Shown here in pieces: positions 52,823 to 64,000 of a DNA stretch of 64,000 nt (the stretch's first letter is position 1; each line of letters opens with the position of its first letter). Both the position numbers and the translations under genes were made by a program. Source of the DNA: Stenotrophomonas maltophilia (GTDB taxonomy: Bacteria; Pseudomonadota; Gammaproteobacteria; Xanthomonadales; Xanthomonadaceae); assembly GCA_002364755.1 (NCBI GenBank), contig DEZI01000017.1, positions 193,211-257,210 of the forward strand, read 5' to 3'. The notes under the pieces were generated by a model. The model saw nothing but the letters and a program-made list of their open reading frames with translations, ran no database searches and was not told the DNA's origin.

Positions 52823-53639
52823 AGCTCTTCTCCACTTCGCCGCGCAGGCAGGCCCAGATGTCGCGGTACAGGTCGGTGAAACGTTCGTCCAGCTTGATTT
52901 CGGCGACATTGCGCGGCCGTTCCAGATCCACGTCGAAGCTGCGCACGACGCGGCTGGCCGGGCCGGAGGACAGCACGACCACGCGGTCACCCAGGGCGAT
53001 GGCTTCTTCAAGATCGTGCGTGATCAGGATCACCGAGCGGCGATCCTCCTGCCACAGGCGCAGCAGCTCGTTCTGCATCAGGTGGCGGGTGTGGATGTCC
53101 AGCGCCGAGAACGGCTCGTCCATCAGGATCACCTTCGGCTCGACGATCAGCGCCTGCGCCATCTGCACGCGCTTGCGCTGGCCACCGGAGAGCTGGTGCG
53201 GGTAACGGTGCTCGAAGCCGGTCAGGCCGACCTTGGCCAGCCACGCATTGGCCTTGGCCTTGCGCTCTGCCTCGGGCACGCCACGGAAGCGCAGGCCCAG
53301 CTCGACGTTCTGGTAGGCGGTCTTCCACGGCAGCAGTGCATCCTGCTGGAACAGGTAGCCGACCGATTCCTGCACGCCGCTGACCGTGCGGCCGTCGATG
53401 GCCACGTCACCGGACGAGGGCTTCAGCAGCCCCGCCACGGAATTGAGGATGGTGCTCTTGCCGCAGCCGGTGGGACCGACGATGGCGAGGAACTCGCCGT
53501 CGCCCACCTGGATGTCGACATCACGCACGGCGGTGAATTCGCCGAAGGACATGGTCACCTTGTTGATGGCGACCATGGTCTGTGCAGGCTCCAGCTGCGG
53601 CGCGCCGTTGAGCTGGCGCACGGTGGCATTGAGGGCCAT
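52806..53639 (-). CDS. ABC importer ATPase (SsuB/TauB type)
   Basis: 277 aa. Walker A GPTGCGKST, Q-loop FQQDALLPW, signature LSGGQRKRV, Walker B VILMDEPFSALD and switch His in THDLEEA, all intact. Middle gene of a binding protein-ATPase-permease set on the minus strand. Confidence 0.95.
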   Translation of the reverse strand: MALNATVRQLNGAPQLEPAQTMVAINKVTMSFGEFTAVRDVDIQVGDGEFLAIVGPTGCGKSTILNSVAGLLKPSSGDVAIDGRTVSGVQESVGYLFQQDALLPWKTAYQNVELGLRFRGVPEAERKAKANAWLAKVGLTGFEHRYPHQLSGGQRKRVQMAQALIVEPKVILMDEPFSALDIHTRHLMQNELLRLWQEDRRSVILITHDLEEAIALGDRVVVLSSGPASRVVRSFDVDLERPRNVAEIKLDERFTDLYRDIWACLRGEVEKSYARQD

Positions 53640-53653
53640 GGGGTTACCTCCGC

Positions 53654-54718
53654 TTAACGTTGGGCAGCCGGCGTCGCAGCGTGTGCACGCTCGACGAAGG
53701 CATTGGTGTAGGTCCTGGACAGGTCGATGTCAGCGTTGGCGACATCCTTGTTGAACTCGCGCAGCACCTTCAGCGGCGTCTCCAGATCGGCCGCGGTGAA
53801 GTGACCGTCGGTGGTGAAGATCGCGCGGGCGTTCTCCACGGCACGTGCATAGGTGGCGCGGTCGCCGGAGACGTAGCTGTCCGGCAGTGCCGCGACGATG
53901 TCCTCGGCACTGTTGTCGGCGATGAACTTCAGGGCCATCTGCTCGGCACGGGCGATCTTCTCGGCCGCCTCCGGGCGCTGCTCCAGGAAGCTGCGGTTGG
54001 CATACATCACCGAGGTCGGGTACAGGCCACCGTAGACCTGGCGTGCGCCCGCGTCACTGCGTGCATCGATGATGATCTTCCCGACCTTGCGCTCGGTGAT
54101 CAGGGTGGCGGCCGGGTCGTAGTTCACCAGCAGGTCGATCTTGCCCTGCTCCAGTGCAGCCACCGCGGCCGCACCCGAACCGACACCGATCAGCGAGATG
54201 CTGTCCACCGGAATGTCATGCTGGGCCAGGAAGTGGCGCACGAAGAAATCGGACGAGGAGCCCGGCGCGGTGATGCCGACCTTCTGGCCCTTGATCGTGT
54301 CCGGACGTGCCGGGTCGAAGGTCGCATCATCGCGGCCGGCCATCACCAGGCCGGAATTGCGCGACAGCAGCACGAAGCCCACCACGTCCTTGCGCTTGGC
54401 CTGCATCTGGATGGTGTGGTCATAGAAGCCTACGGCCACGTCGGTGGAGTTGGCCACCAGCGCCTGCAGCACCTTCGAACCGCCCTGGGCGAAGTTCTCG
54501 GTCTTCACCTCAAGGCCGACGTCCTTGAAGTAGCCCTTGGAATCGGCAATGAAGAACGGCAGGTTGTTGAGGTTGTAGGACCCCACGCTGATCCGCACCG
54601 GCGTGGTGTCGCCGCTGCCGGCGGCCGTGCCCTGCGCATCGGCCCCATTCTTGCTGCACCCGGCCATGGCCAGGCCAGCCGCGCACAGCGCGGCCATGAA
54701 CATCTGCTTGTACATCAT
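53654..54718 (-). CDS. ABC importer substrate-binding lipoprotein (NMT1/SsuA-like)
   Basis: 354 aa. Lipoprotein signal MMYKQMFMAALCAAGLAMAGC with the lipobox AMAGC. Type II periplasmic binding fold: SVGSYNLNNLPFFIADSKGY, GVKTENFAQGG-like and QALVANSTDVAVG. The second ATG (54715) has better spacing from GGGAGG. The first gene of the importer, 73 bp downstream of the tautomerase gene. Substrate not predictable; the tautomerase next door suggests an aromatic or dicarboxylic acid. Confidence 0.92.
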   Translation of the reverse strand: MMYKQMFMAALCAAGLAMAGCSKNGADAQGTAAGSGDTTPVRISVGSYNLNNLPFFIADSKGYFKDVGLEVKTENFAQGGSKVLQALVANSTDVAVGFYDHTIQMQAKRKDVVGFVLLSRNSGLVMAGRDDATFDPARPDTIKGQKVGITAPGSSSDFFVRHFLAQHDIPVDSISLIGVGSGAAAVAALEQGKIDLLVNYDPAATLITERKVGKIIIDARSDAGARQVYGGLYPTSVMYANRSFLEQRPEAAEKIARAEQMALKFIADNSAEDIVAALPDSYVSGDRATYARAVENARAIFTTDGHFTAADLETPLKVLREFNKDVANADIDLSRTYTNAFVERAHAATPAAQR

Positions 54719-54791
54719 CCCTCCCAGGAGTGAAGCATCTACGTTGTGTTGGCCGGCCACGCGCGGCTGCGCGGGCCCGACCGGTTTCAGG

Positions 54792-55913
54792 TCATGCCGC
54801 TGAAGTCCATTGGCGGGCTTGGGTGGAACAGGTCTCGATGGTTGCGGGCGAGGTCGCGAACACGCGGCCTTCGAACAGGCGGCGGGCAGTGCGGACCACG
54901 CTGGCAACCACCGGCGCATCGTCCGAGCTTCGGCTCAGGCCCACGTCCAGGGCCCCGCTCGGATGTTCGAGGGTAATGCTGCCGGGCAGGCCCAGGCATC
55001 CGACAAAAGTGTTGGCCAGCGTGCCCGGGGTGACGGCCGCCGTCGCCAGCCCAACCCCGCCGGTGATCGCCAACGCGGTATGGCATTGGTGGGGCATGAA
55101 ATAGCGCACCTGCAGGTGTCCGCCGTGCTGCGGTGCAGAAAGCAGCACCGGCTTGGGGATCACCTTGTTGCCGGCATCGGCGATGCCCATGCGGGCGCCG
55201 GCTTCGATGCGCAGGGCTTCGAGACGGGCGAGGAAGCCCGCATCCGCATTCAGTTCGGCCGGCGAGGCATTGCCGCGCACGCCCATGTCCTCGGCGCGCA
55301 CCAGCATCATCGGCATCGCACAATCGACCAGGCTCACCGCCACGCCGTCGATGGTTTCCTGCGCTTGTCCGCTGGGCAGCAGCTTTCCGGTACGGGCGCC
55401 GGCCGCATCCAGGAAGGAGAGCCGCACCGGCGAGGCCGAGCCCGGCGCACCGGCGATCCGGGTATCACCGCGGTAGACCACCTCACCGCCCGGCGTTTCC
55501 ACCGTGGCCACGATCAGCTTGCCGGTATTGACGTTGAAGATGCGTACCCGGGTCTGCGGGTCCTGCGCCTGCACCAGCCCGCGCTCGATGGCGTAGGGAC
55601 CGACGGCGGCCAGCATGTTGCCGCAGTTCGGCGAAGTGTCGACCACCTGCTGCTCCACCCGCACCTGGGCGAACAGATAGTCCACATCGGCGTCGGCGCG
55701 ACTGGACCGGTCAATGATCGCCACCTTGCTGGTCAGGGCGTTGCCCCCACCGATGCCGTCGATCTGCAGCGGGTGGCCCGAGCCCATGACTTCCAGCAGC
55801 AGGCGGTCGCGCTGGGCGCTGTCGGCCGGCAGATCGGATGCCAGGAAGAAGGGGCCTTTGGAGGTACCGCCGCGCATGAGCACGCAGGGAATGCTGAGCA
55901 GATCGTTGGACAT
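54792..55913 (-). CDS. PrpF/GalD-family tautomerase (4-oxalomesaconate tautomerase-like)
   Basis: 373 aa. Opens SIPCVLMRGGTSKGPFF, the PrpF/GalD signature, with IDGIGGGNALTSKVAI, SPNCGNMLAAVGPYA (catalytic Cys) and a second GNK/NTFVGC Cys region. GalD moves the double bond of oxalomesaconate in gallate and protocatechuate breakdown; PrpF acts on aconitate isomers. No ring-cleaving dioxygenase is in the window, so the exact substrate is open; aconitate would fit the flanking aconitase genes. Divergent from the LysR gene. Confidence 0.88.
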   Translation of the reverse strand: MSNDLLSIPCVLMRGGTSKGPFFLASDLPADSAQRDRLLLEVMGSGHPLQIDGIGGGNALTSKVAIIDRSSRADADVDYLFAQVRVEQQVVDTSPNCGNMLAAVGPYAIERGLVQAQDPQTRVRIFNVNTGKLIVATVETPGGEVVYRGDTRIAGAPGSASPVRLSFLDAAGARTGKLLPSGQAQETIDGVAVSLVDCAMPMMLVRAEDMGVRGNASPAELNADAGFLARLEALRIEAGARMGIADAGNKVIPKPVLLSAPQHGGHLQVRYFMPHQCHTALAITGGVGLATAAVTPGTLANTFVGCLGLPGSITLEHPSGALDVGLSRSSDDAPVVASVVRTARRLFEGRVFATSPATIETCSTQARQWTSAA

Positions 55914-55932
55914 ACGTGTGCTAGATTGATGC

Positions 55933-55949
55933 GTATAGGGGATGAATAC
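55933..55949. promoter_or_regulatory. Putative LysR-type binding site
   Basis: Dyad GTAT-N9-ATAC containing T-N11-A, 20 bases before the tautomerase start and 74 before lysR, the expected place for an LTTR box in a divergent pair. Confidence 0.55.
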
Positions 55950-56022
55950 CCCCTCTGTGATTCGATACTGGCATGACCCCGATTGATCTGTGAATTGCTG
56001 ATTTTTGGATGATTGATACCGC

Positions 56023-56925
56023 ATGAGCATCAATTGCGAGATTCTGGATCTCCGCGCCTTCCTTCTCGTTGCCGAGACACGCAGCTTCCACCGCGCCGCT
56101 GAAAGCCTGCACGTGTCGCAGCCGGCGCTCAGCCGCCGCATCCAGAAGCTGGAACAGGCCGTCGGCTCACCGCTGCTGGAGCGCACGACGCGCAGCGTCA
56201 GCACCACCGCGGTCGGCGAGAACCTGCTGCCACTGGTGCGACGCATGCTGGAGGAATTCGACGGCTCGCTGTTCTCATTGCGCGGTCGTGAGGACACCCG
56301 TGGCGCCACGGTGACCATCGCCTGTCTGCCGGCGGCCGCGTTCTACTTCCTGCCCAGCGTGATGGCGCGCTTCCACGAAGCGCATCCCAACGTGCGCTTC
56401 CGCATCCTGGATATTCCGGCCACCGAGGGCCTGCAGGCGGTGGAACGTGGCGAAGTGGAATTCGGCATCAACTTCATGGGTGCCAACGACCCCAATCTGG
56501 ATTTCGACGTACTGGCCGAAGACCCCTTCGTGCTCGCCTGCCGCCGCGACCATCCGCTGGCCCGCAAACGCAAGGTCGAATGGGCGGACCTGGCCCAGCA
56601 CCAGCTGATCACCGTGCACCGCACCAGCGGCAACCGCACCCTGCTCGATGGCGCACTGGCGCGCGAGAACCTGAAACTGAGCTGGCACTACGAAGTCACC
56701 CACCTGTCCACGTCACTGGGCATGGTCGAAGCGGGCATCGGCGTGTCGGTGCTGCCGAAGATGGCCACCCCCGATGGCGACCACCCGATCCTGGTGACCC
56801 GCCCGATCGGCAACCCGGTCGTCTCGCGCACCATCGGCATCGTGCGTCGCCGCGGCGCCCTGCTCTCGCCCACCGCCGAGCGTTTCCTGCAGATGCTGAT
56901 GAGCCAGTGGCGCGGCAAACCCTGA
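56023..56925 (+). CDS. LysR-type transcriptional regulator
   Basis: 300 aa. N-terminal winged helix (FLLVAETRSFHRAAESLHVS, QPALSRRIQKLE) and a periplasmic-protein-like sensor domain. Divergent from the tautomerase gene across 109 bp, so it likely controls that gene with the importer and porin downstream, responding to the pathway metabolite. Confidence 0.94.
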   Translation: MSINCEILDLRAFLLVAETRSFHRAAESLHVSQPALSRRIQKLEQAVGSPLLERTTRSVSTTAVGENLLPLVRRMLEEFDGSLFSLRGREDTRGATVTIACLPAAAFYFLPSVMARFHEAHPNVRFRILDIPATEGLQAVERGEVEFGINFMGANDPNLDFDVLAEDPFVLACRRDHPLARKRKVEWADLAQHQLITVHRTSGNRTLLDGALARENLKLSWHYEVTHLSTSLGMVEAGIGVSVLPKMATPDGDHPILVTRPIGNPVVSRTIGIVRRRGALLSPTAERFLQMLMSQWRGKP

Positions 56926-56956
56926 CATCGCCGCGGGGCGGGGGGCGGGCCCGTGA

Positions 56957-58888
56957 TCAGATCAGCTGGGCAAAGGCCTTGCCTCGCGCGACGCGACCCG
57001 CAAGCCGGCTGTCAGGCATCTCCACGGTGCCCACCCACGCCAGCCCATCAGGAAACTGCACCGACTCGAGAAGGTGCGTGCAACGCAGCCTCTGGCGGCT
57101 GTCGCGGATACGCAGGCGGTCCAGCAGGGTTTCCTGAAGTCCTGCATCAGGCACGACCACGACCACCAGCCGATGGCGATCGCTCCGCCACCGTGAGCGT
57201 TGCCGCAACAGGCTCACCGACCTCGCTGTCGCCTGCACGCGCTGTAATGCAGACCTGAAGTCTTCAAGCACATGACCGGGCATCTCAAACGGCTCGAAGA
57301 TATTGCCGGCCCCAACGCTGTCCCATTCAACGCGCTCGGCATGGTCTGCAAGCGCGTCGGCGACCACGGCACGGCGCAGCCCTGCCAGCCTGGAATCTTC
57401 TGTACTCTCCCCATGCAGAATACGCAGCTGCCAGCGACGGCAATGACGATCCATGTCAATGGACTGGCCCGCACTCTGGTCAAGCAACGCGATCGCCGTG
57501 GCGCGGTCTCCGCAGTCAATGGCCCGCTCAATGAGCATTGACCGCGCAAGCACGAGATCCTGATCGCCGAAAGCCAACGCATCGTTCAGGACCAGCCACC
57601 ACTCCGCATCCCCCAGCTCCCGCTGCAGCCAGCCCAGCCGCTCCAGCGCGCGCGCAGGCAGCACCTGGGTACTCCGGCGACAGAGCAGGTCGTCGCGCTC
57701 CCGACGCAGCCGCTCGCAGCGCGCCACATGGTCCTTCCATGCATCGGCGGCATCGGCAGGCCACCGAAGGTCAAGCGCATCAGCCAACCTGCTGGACGTC
57801 TGCATGGGCACCAGCACCGACAGCGCCGAGCATCCCTCTCTGATCGGATCCAGCACCGGCATGTTCGTTCCTTCCAGCATGCCAAACCGGTCGCTCAACT
57901 TCGGGTGCGTCGGCAACGGCGCGACACTGCACAACAGGGCCTCGTCGAGCCAATAACTCCGCTCACTGGCGTCTGGCCAGCGCAGGTCCCCCAGCAGCAG
58001 GCCTGCAAAAGGCCTGCCTTGCGGCGCGGCAGACGTGGCATCCGCGGGGAAGAACAACGGCCACCAAAGCGTTGACAGCGTATGCCTTGCCAACCCGATC
58101 ATGGCCAGCGTCTGCGCGACCCGTGCACCGCCGCAGCACTGCGCGGCGGCAAGGTCGGCACGATACTCGCAGCTGTGCAAAAGACGGCGCCAGCGTCGCT
58201 CGGCCGCTGGCCCGCAGAGACGGCCAACCCACGCCACCAGGGCCCATGTTGATCGCACATGCCATGTACCGGACCTTTCCGGCGCCACGCCCGACGTCAA
58301 TGCCAGCAATCTGACCAGCACAGCGTGCAATGCCGCCCGAATCCCCCCGACATGCCCCAGCTCGTGTGCAATGACCGCACGCAGCTGCTCTTTTGAGAGC
58401 ATTGCCATCAAGGGAAATCCCACTGTGACCCGGACCACCGGCTTGGCCCACGGCCACCGGCGACGCTCGATGCTTATGGATGCATTGCACTCACCGTGGA
58501 TCCAGACCTGATGGATGGGGGCCAGCCTCTTCGGCACTGCCATTGCATCAAACACCGCGAACAGCGCTGGAGCCTCGGCCCTGCGGATGATCGGCCATGG
58601 CTCTGCATCGGCAACTGTCGTCCGATACCCGAACAGCATGCGGGTCACGGCACACAGATGAAGCAGCGCAAGCGCAACCATGGCAGCCAGCGTGACCTGT
58701 ACCCCAGGCAGGCCGGCAGGCCCGGCCCAGGCCAGTGCCAGCACAGCCGTCAACGGCAATGCCGCGATCACTGCCAGCGGCAGCGCCAGCAGAACCACCC
58801 CCGCCGTGCCTGCCAGCACCCCACCCGCAGCCTCACGAATCCAGCGGACCGACCGCCGGGAGGATGGCGCGTCAGCCTGCATCGGCAT
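56957..58888 (-). CDS. Membrane M48-family metalloprotease
   Basis: 643 aa from the ATG at 58888 (MPMQAD); a GTG at 58903 and an ATG at 58882 are alternatives. Two N-terminal membrane segments (GVVLLALPLAVIAALPLTAV and VTLAAMVALALLHL), then zinc motif VIAHELGHVGG (HExxH) and a downstream CEYRADLAAA with the third ligand Glu. The C-terminal ~300 residues are not protease-like and contain Arg-rich helices. Overlaps the gene at 58872 and is coupled to it. Related membrane M48 proteins (HtpX, BepA) handle envelope proteins; function here unknown. Confidence 0.88.
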   Translation of the reverse strand: MPMQADAPSSRRSVRWIREAAGGVLAGTAGVVLLALPLAVIAALPLTAVLALAWAGPAGLPGVQVTLAAMVALALLHLCAVTRMLFGYRTTVADAEPWPIIRRAEAPALFAVFDAMAVPKRLAPIHQVWIHGECNASISIERRRWPWAKPVVRVTVGFPLMAMLSKEQLRAVIAHELGHVGGIRAALHAVLVRLLALTSGVAPERSGTWHVRSTWALVAWVGRLCGPAAERRWRRLLHSCEYRADLAAAQCCGGARVAQTLAMIGLARHTLSTLWWPLFFPADATSAAPQGRPFAGLLLGDLRWPDASERSYWLDEALLCSVAPLPTHPKLSDRFGMLEGTNMPVLDPIREGCSALSVLVPMQTSSRLADALDLRWPADAADAWKDHVARCERLRRERDDLLCRRSTQVLPARALERLGWLQRELGDAEWWLVLNDALAFGDQDLVLARSMLIERAIDCGDRATAIALLDQSAGQSIDMDRHCRRWQLRILHGESTEDSRLAGLRRAVVADALADHAERVEWDSVGAGNIFEPFEMPGHVLEDFRSALQRVQATARSVSLLRQRSRWRSDRHRLVVVVVPDAGLQETLLDRLRIRDSRQRLRCTHLLESVQFPDGLAWVGTVEMPDSRLAGRVARGKAFAQLI

Positions 58889-60962
58889 CTGGCGGGGCCT
58901 CACCGAACGTCAGCGCATACGCCACGGAATCAATCTGACGGCGGTCACGTTCGACTGCGCGGCGCCAGCGCAGGCCACCCAGCCACTCCCCTTCCATCTG
59001 AAGTCGACCCTGCAGATCTTCAATGTCCGGATTGTCCGGTTCACGCTCGCAGGCACGCCCCAGCCATACGCTCGCCAGCCAGCGGTTAACGGCGACGCCA
59101 ATGCCCGAAAGGAAGGCATCGGCGAAGAATCTGGATGCCCATGCCTCCAGATCGGCGTCATCCTGCAGCCAGATACGAAGCAGTACGGTATGCACTGCCT
59201 CATGCTGCTCTTCCTTGGTTCCTTCCCAAAGCATCCGGACCAGGGTCTGCATCGCGTACGGCCAGGCTCGATCGTGCGGCAGCGCGACCTCGTTGACACG
59301 TCGATAGCAGCGCAATGCGTCTGCGCGCGCTTCGGGACACCCGTCTGCGTAGAACGTCTTTGCGCGCTGGAGCCCCCAGTTGCACAACGCAACCGGGTGA
59401 TCGGCTGCCGCTGCGGCTTCCAGCAGCGCTGCGCTTCGGACTGCGTCCCGCACCGCGCGCCCGCGCTTGGTCGGGGGTGCGTCTGGCGACAGCTCGCCGG
59501 AGTACACCAGCATGGCACCGGCGTGGCCACGTGCGATGAGTCGTTCGAACAATGCGATTCCAGCGTCTGAATCGATGCCGTCATACAGATTGAATGCGTG
59601 CTGGCCCACATCCATGCCCTGAGCCTCGGCCATCCGCAATGCCATGGCGAAGCGATCCTCCCGGCAGCCGGCTCCCGAGGCCGCATCGCCGGCAAGACCG
59701 AAAGCATCGCACTGACGGGCGACGTCCAGCCACAGCAGTGCACACGCATCGCTGTGCAGGAGCTCTTCAACCTGCAGGCAGCGCCGCATCAGACCAGCGC
59801 TGTCCTCCACTCCAGCATGTGCGACGCACTGTTCCAGCGTATAAAGACTCCACTCGGCGAAGTCGTACGGCCGTAGTTCGAACATCTCAGCCAGCATCGC
59901 GTAGACGCGCTCCATGTCGGCCTTGTTCCAGCGGACGTCACCGTCCACCTCGGTTCGTGCCTGATAGGAAAGATGGCGGGTATAGGCCCTCAGCACGCGG
60001 GCACGCGTGATGGGCAGCAGCTCCGAGGCCAGGAGGCCATCGAGGCATTCCCGTACCTGCGCGATGTCATCCGGATCTTCGCTGTCATCGATCATTTCGA
60101 TCCAGTCGTTCTCCTTCATCTCGCGCAGATGATTGCGCTGTGCCTCGGTCAACCCGCTGCAGATCGGCCCATCAATGAAGCCCTGCATCTGCTCATGGCT
60201 TCCTCCCCAGCGCGGATAGAGGTAGTACAGATAGACCGTCAGCAGGTCCAGATCGTCAGGGCCGACCGCCAGCGCCTGACGCAGCCAGTAGGTCTTGCCG
60301 TCCCCGAACTCGTGCGGCAGTCTCGGTGCAAGGCATTCCGGCAAAACGGGGATCTGCTGCAGCGCCCCGCCAAAGGGTGCCACGTGTGCGAATCCTGCCT
60401 GCCAGGTCAGTTCATCATGACCCTCGGCGTCGGGGTAGTCATCCGGTACTTCGCCGGCCTGTTGATCCAGCAGCCACTGCGGCTCACCGAGATAGCAGGT
60501 GAGCCTGAACAGTCGATGCCATGCCTCTCGCCCGCGCGGATCACAGGTCAGCGCCCGCAGGAAGCAGGCGACTGCGTGGTCTCTCGCCAGGCCGGCACCG
60601 ATCCACTGACTGCGGCCAACCTGGTTCGCGCACCGTGCTGAACGGATGCGTGCGGCAACCTCGTGCCAGGCAGCGCCCAGGGCCAGCCACGGGTGGTAAC
60701 TCTGCGGGCGCTGGACGACCCACTCCCGCAACAGCTCCATCAGCCGGGCCTGATCAAGCCACGGCGCGATCAACTGCTCCATCAGCCACTGCGCCGAGCC
60801 CAGCCCGGTGCGCGGCCGCTCGACATCGTCACGATTGGCAAACAGGGCCTCCAGCGCCTCGCCCTCGCCAGCCAGAAGCAGCTCCCGGGCCGTTCTACGG
60901 ACGCTGACGGCGTCAGTCACTTCCGGGCGTTCATGGGGGGCGGTCAGACGTTCATGGGTCAT
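58872..60962 (-). CDS. Helical-repeat (TPR/Sel1-like, DUF4034-like) protein
   Basis: 696 aa, no signal peptide or membrane segment. N-terminal half has WLMEQLIAPWLDQARLMELL, LGAAWHEVAARIRSARCANQ and ACFLRALTCDPRGREAWHRL, TPR-like; the C-terminal half has Sel1-like units (VALCNWGLQRAKTFYADGCP, FADAFLSGIGVAVNRWLASV). Its stop lies inside the M48 gene, so the pair is coupled and may form an envelope protease with a cytoplasmic adaptor. DUF4034 membership is a guess from layout. Confidence 0.78.
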   Translation of the reverse strand: MTHERLTAPHERPEVTDAVSVRRTARELLLAGEGEALEALFANRDDVERPRTGLGSAQWLMEQLIAPWLDQARLMELLREWVVQRPQSYHPWLALGAAWHEVAARIRSARCANQVGRSQWIGAGLARDHAVACFLRALTCDPRGREAWHRLFRLTCYLGEPQWLLDQQAGEVPDDYPDAEGHDELTWQAGFAHVAPFGGALQQIPVLPECLAPRLPHEFGDGKTYWLRQALAVGPDDLDLLTVYLYYLYPRWGGSHEQMQGFIDGPICSGLTEAQRNHLREMKENDWIEMIDDSEDPDDIAQVRECLDGLLASELLPITRARVLRAYTRHLSYQARTEVDGDVRWNKADMERVYAMLAEMFELRPYDFAEWSLYTLEQCVAHAGVEDSAGLMRRCLQVEELLHSDACALLWLDVARQCDAFGLAGDAASGAGCREDRFAMALRMAEAQGMDVGQHAFNLYDGIDSDAGIALFERLIARGHAGAMLVYSGELSPDAPPTKRGRAVRDAVRSAALLEAAAAADHPVALCNWGLQRAKTFYADGCPEARADALRCYRRVNEVALPHDRAWPYAMQTLVRMLWEGTKEEQHEAVHTVLLRIWLQDDADLEAWASRFFADAFLSGIGVAVNRWLASVWLGRACEREPDNPDIEDLQGRLQMEGEWLGGLRWRRAVERDRRQIDSVAYALTFGEAPPDADAG

Positions 60963-61233
60963 TGGCTGGACCTTGCTGGGATCAACCGTTCACTCTGGTT
61001 GGCCTCGTCGGCAGCCGCCATGAAGAAAGTTGCAAAATCGGTAGCGGCACGAAGAACCGTGACATCGGCACTACATACAGCCATGTAACCTTGCGTCCTG
61101 CGCCAAGGGCGTTCCGGCCCCTCCCCGCTCGGCCATACTGAAGGGGATCCGGCGGCCGGAACGTCACCGGCAAATGCAAGCAGGCCTGCCACGGCGGGCA
61201 AGAGCAAGCCATCCGCAAGAGGAGTCATCCCGC

Positions 61234-63987
<2,754 letters not shown>

Positions 63988-64000
63988 ACCGTTTCGTGCC

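Overview
The window looks like chromosome of a Stenotrophomonas maltophilia-complex strain (Xanthomonadaceae). The evidence is uniformly high GC, a Pseudomonas/Xanthomonas-type polar flagellar and chemotaxis gene order, and many short GTAG-headed palindromes of the SMAG type (GTAGATCCACGCC..GGCGTGGAT-like, GTAGAGCCGAGC.., GTAGCGCCGGGC..) known from S. maltophilia. I ran no database search, so all family calls rest on motifs read by eye.

Layout. (1) 1-1311: 3' part of a GGDEF-EAL c-di-GMP protein. (2) 1334-13996: an apparent 12.4-kb insertion bounded by 242-bp direct repeats. Each repeat carries a sigma-54-type promoter plus the first 59 codons of flhB. Between the repeats are a broken CocE/NonD hydrolase and a tight four-gene operon: a ClpB-D2-like AAA+ protein, an NrdG-like radical-SAM protein, a 2114-aa zinc ribbon-pseudokinase-SF1 helicase-Vsr/PD-(D/E)XK-like nuclease, and a coiled-coil protein. 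This is the best candidate for an undescribed system, probably defence or conflict related. (3) 13821-30182: flhB-flhA-flhF-fleN-fliA-cheY-cheZ-cheA-motC-motD-parC-parP, then a STAS protein, a CheY and a second CheA. (4) 30513-42957: three chemoreceptors ending in the CheR-docking pentapeptide-like DWQEF, with a YcgR-like PilZ protein, CheW and a small exported protein between them, then cheR-cheD-cheB. Good sigma-28 (FliA) promoters precede the STAS gene, receptor 1, cheW, the exported-protein/receptor 2 pair and receptor 3; ycgR has a weaker one. (5) 42959-44237: SMAG array, two small exported proteins and a decayed terminator. (6) 44238-47117: a likely second insertion bounded by two copies of the same terminator, carrying a WG-repeat exported protein and a possible PD-(D/E)XK nuclease. 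(7) 47158-63987: acnB, a vapBC-like toxin-antitoxin pair, a porin, an ABC importer, a GalD/PrpF-type tautomerase and its divergent LysR regulator, an M48 protease with a helical-repeat partner, and acnA.

How they work together. FlhB/FlhA form the export gate. FlhF/FleN set number and place of the flagellum. FliA drives the late genes. The chemotaxis array is built by CheA/CheW and the receptors, is kept at the pole by ParC/ParP, and acts through CheY/CheZ on a MotCD-powered motor. The GGDEF-EAL and PilZ proteins add c-di-GMP control. The two insertions sit at a promoter/gene-start boundary and at a terminator, places where they need not damage neighbouring genes. No tRNA, rRNA, integrase, transposase or CRISPR array was seen.
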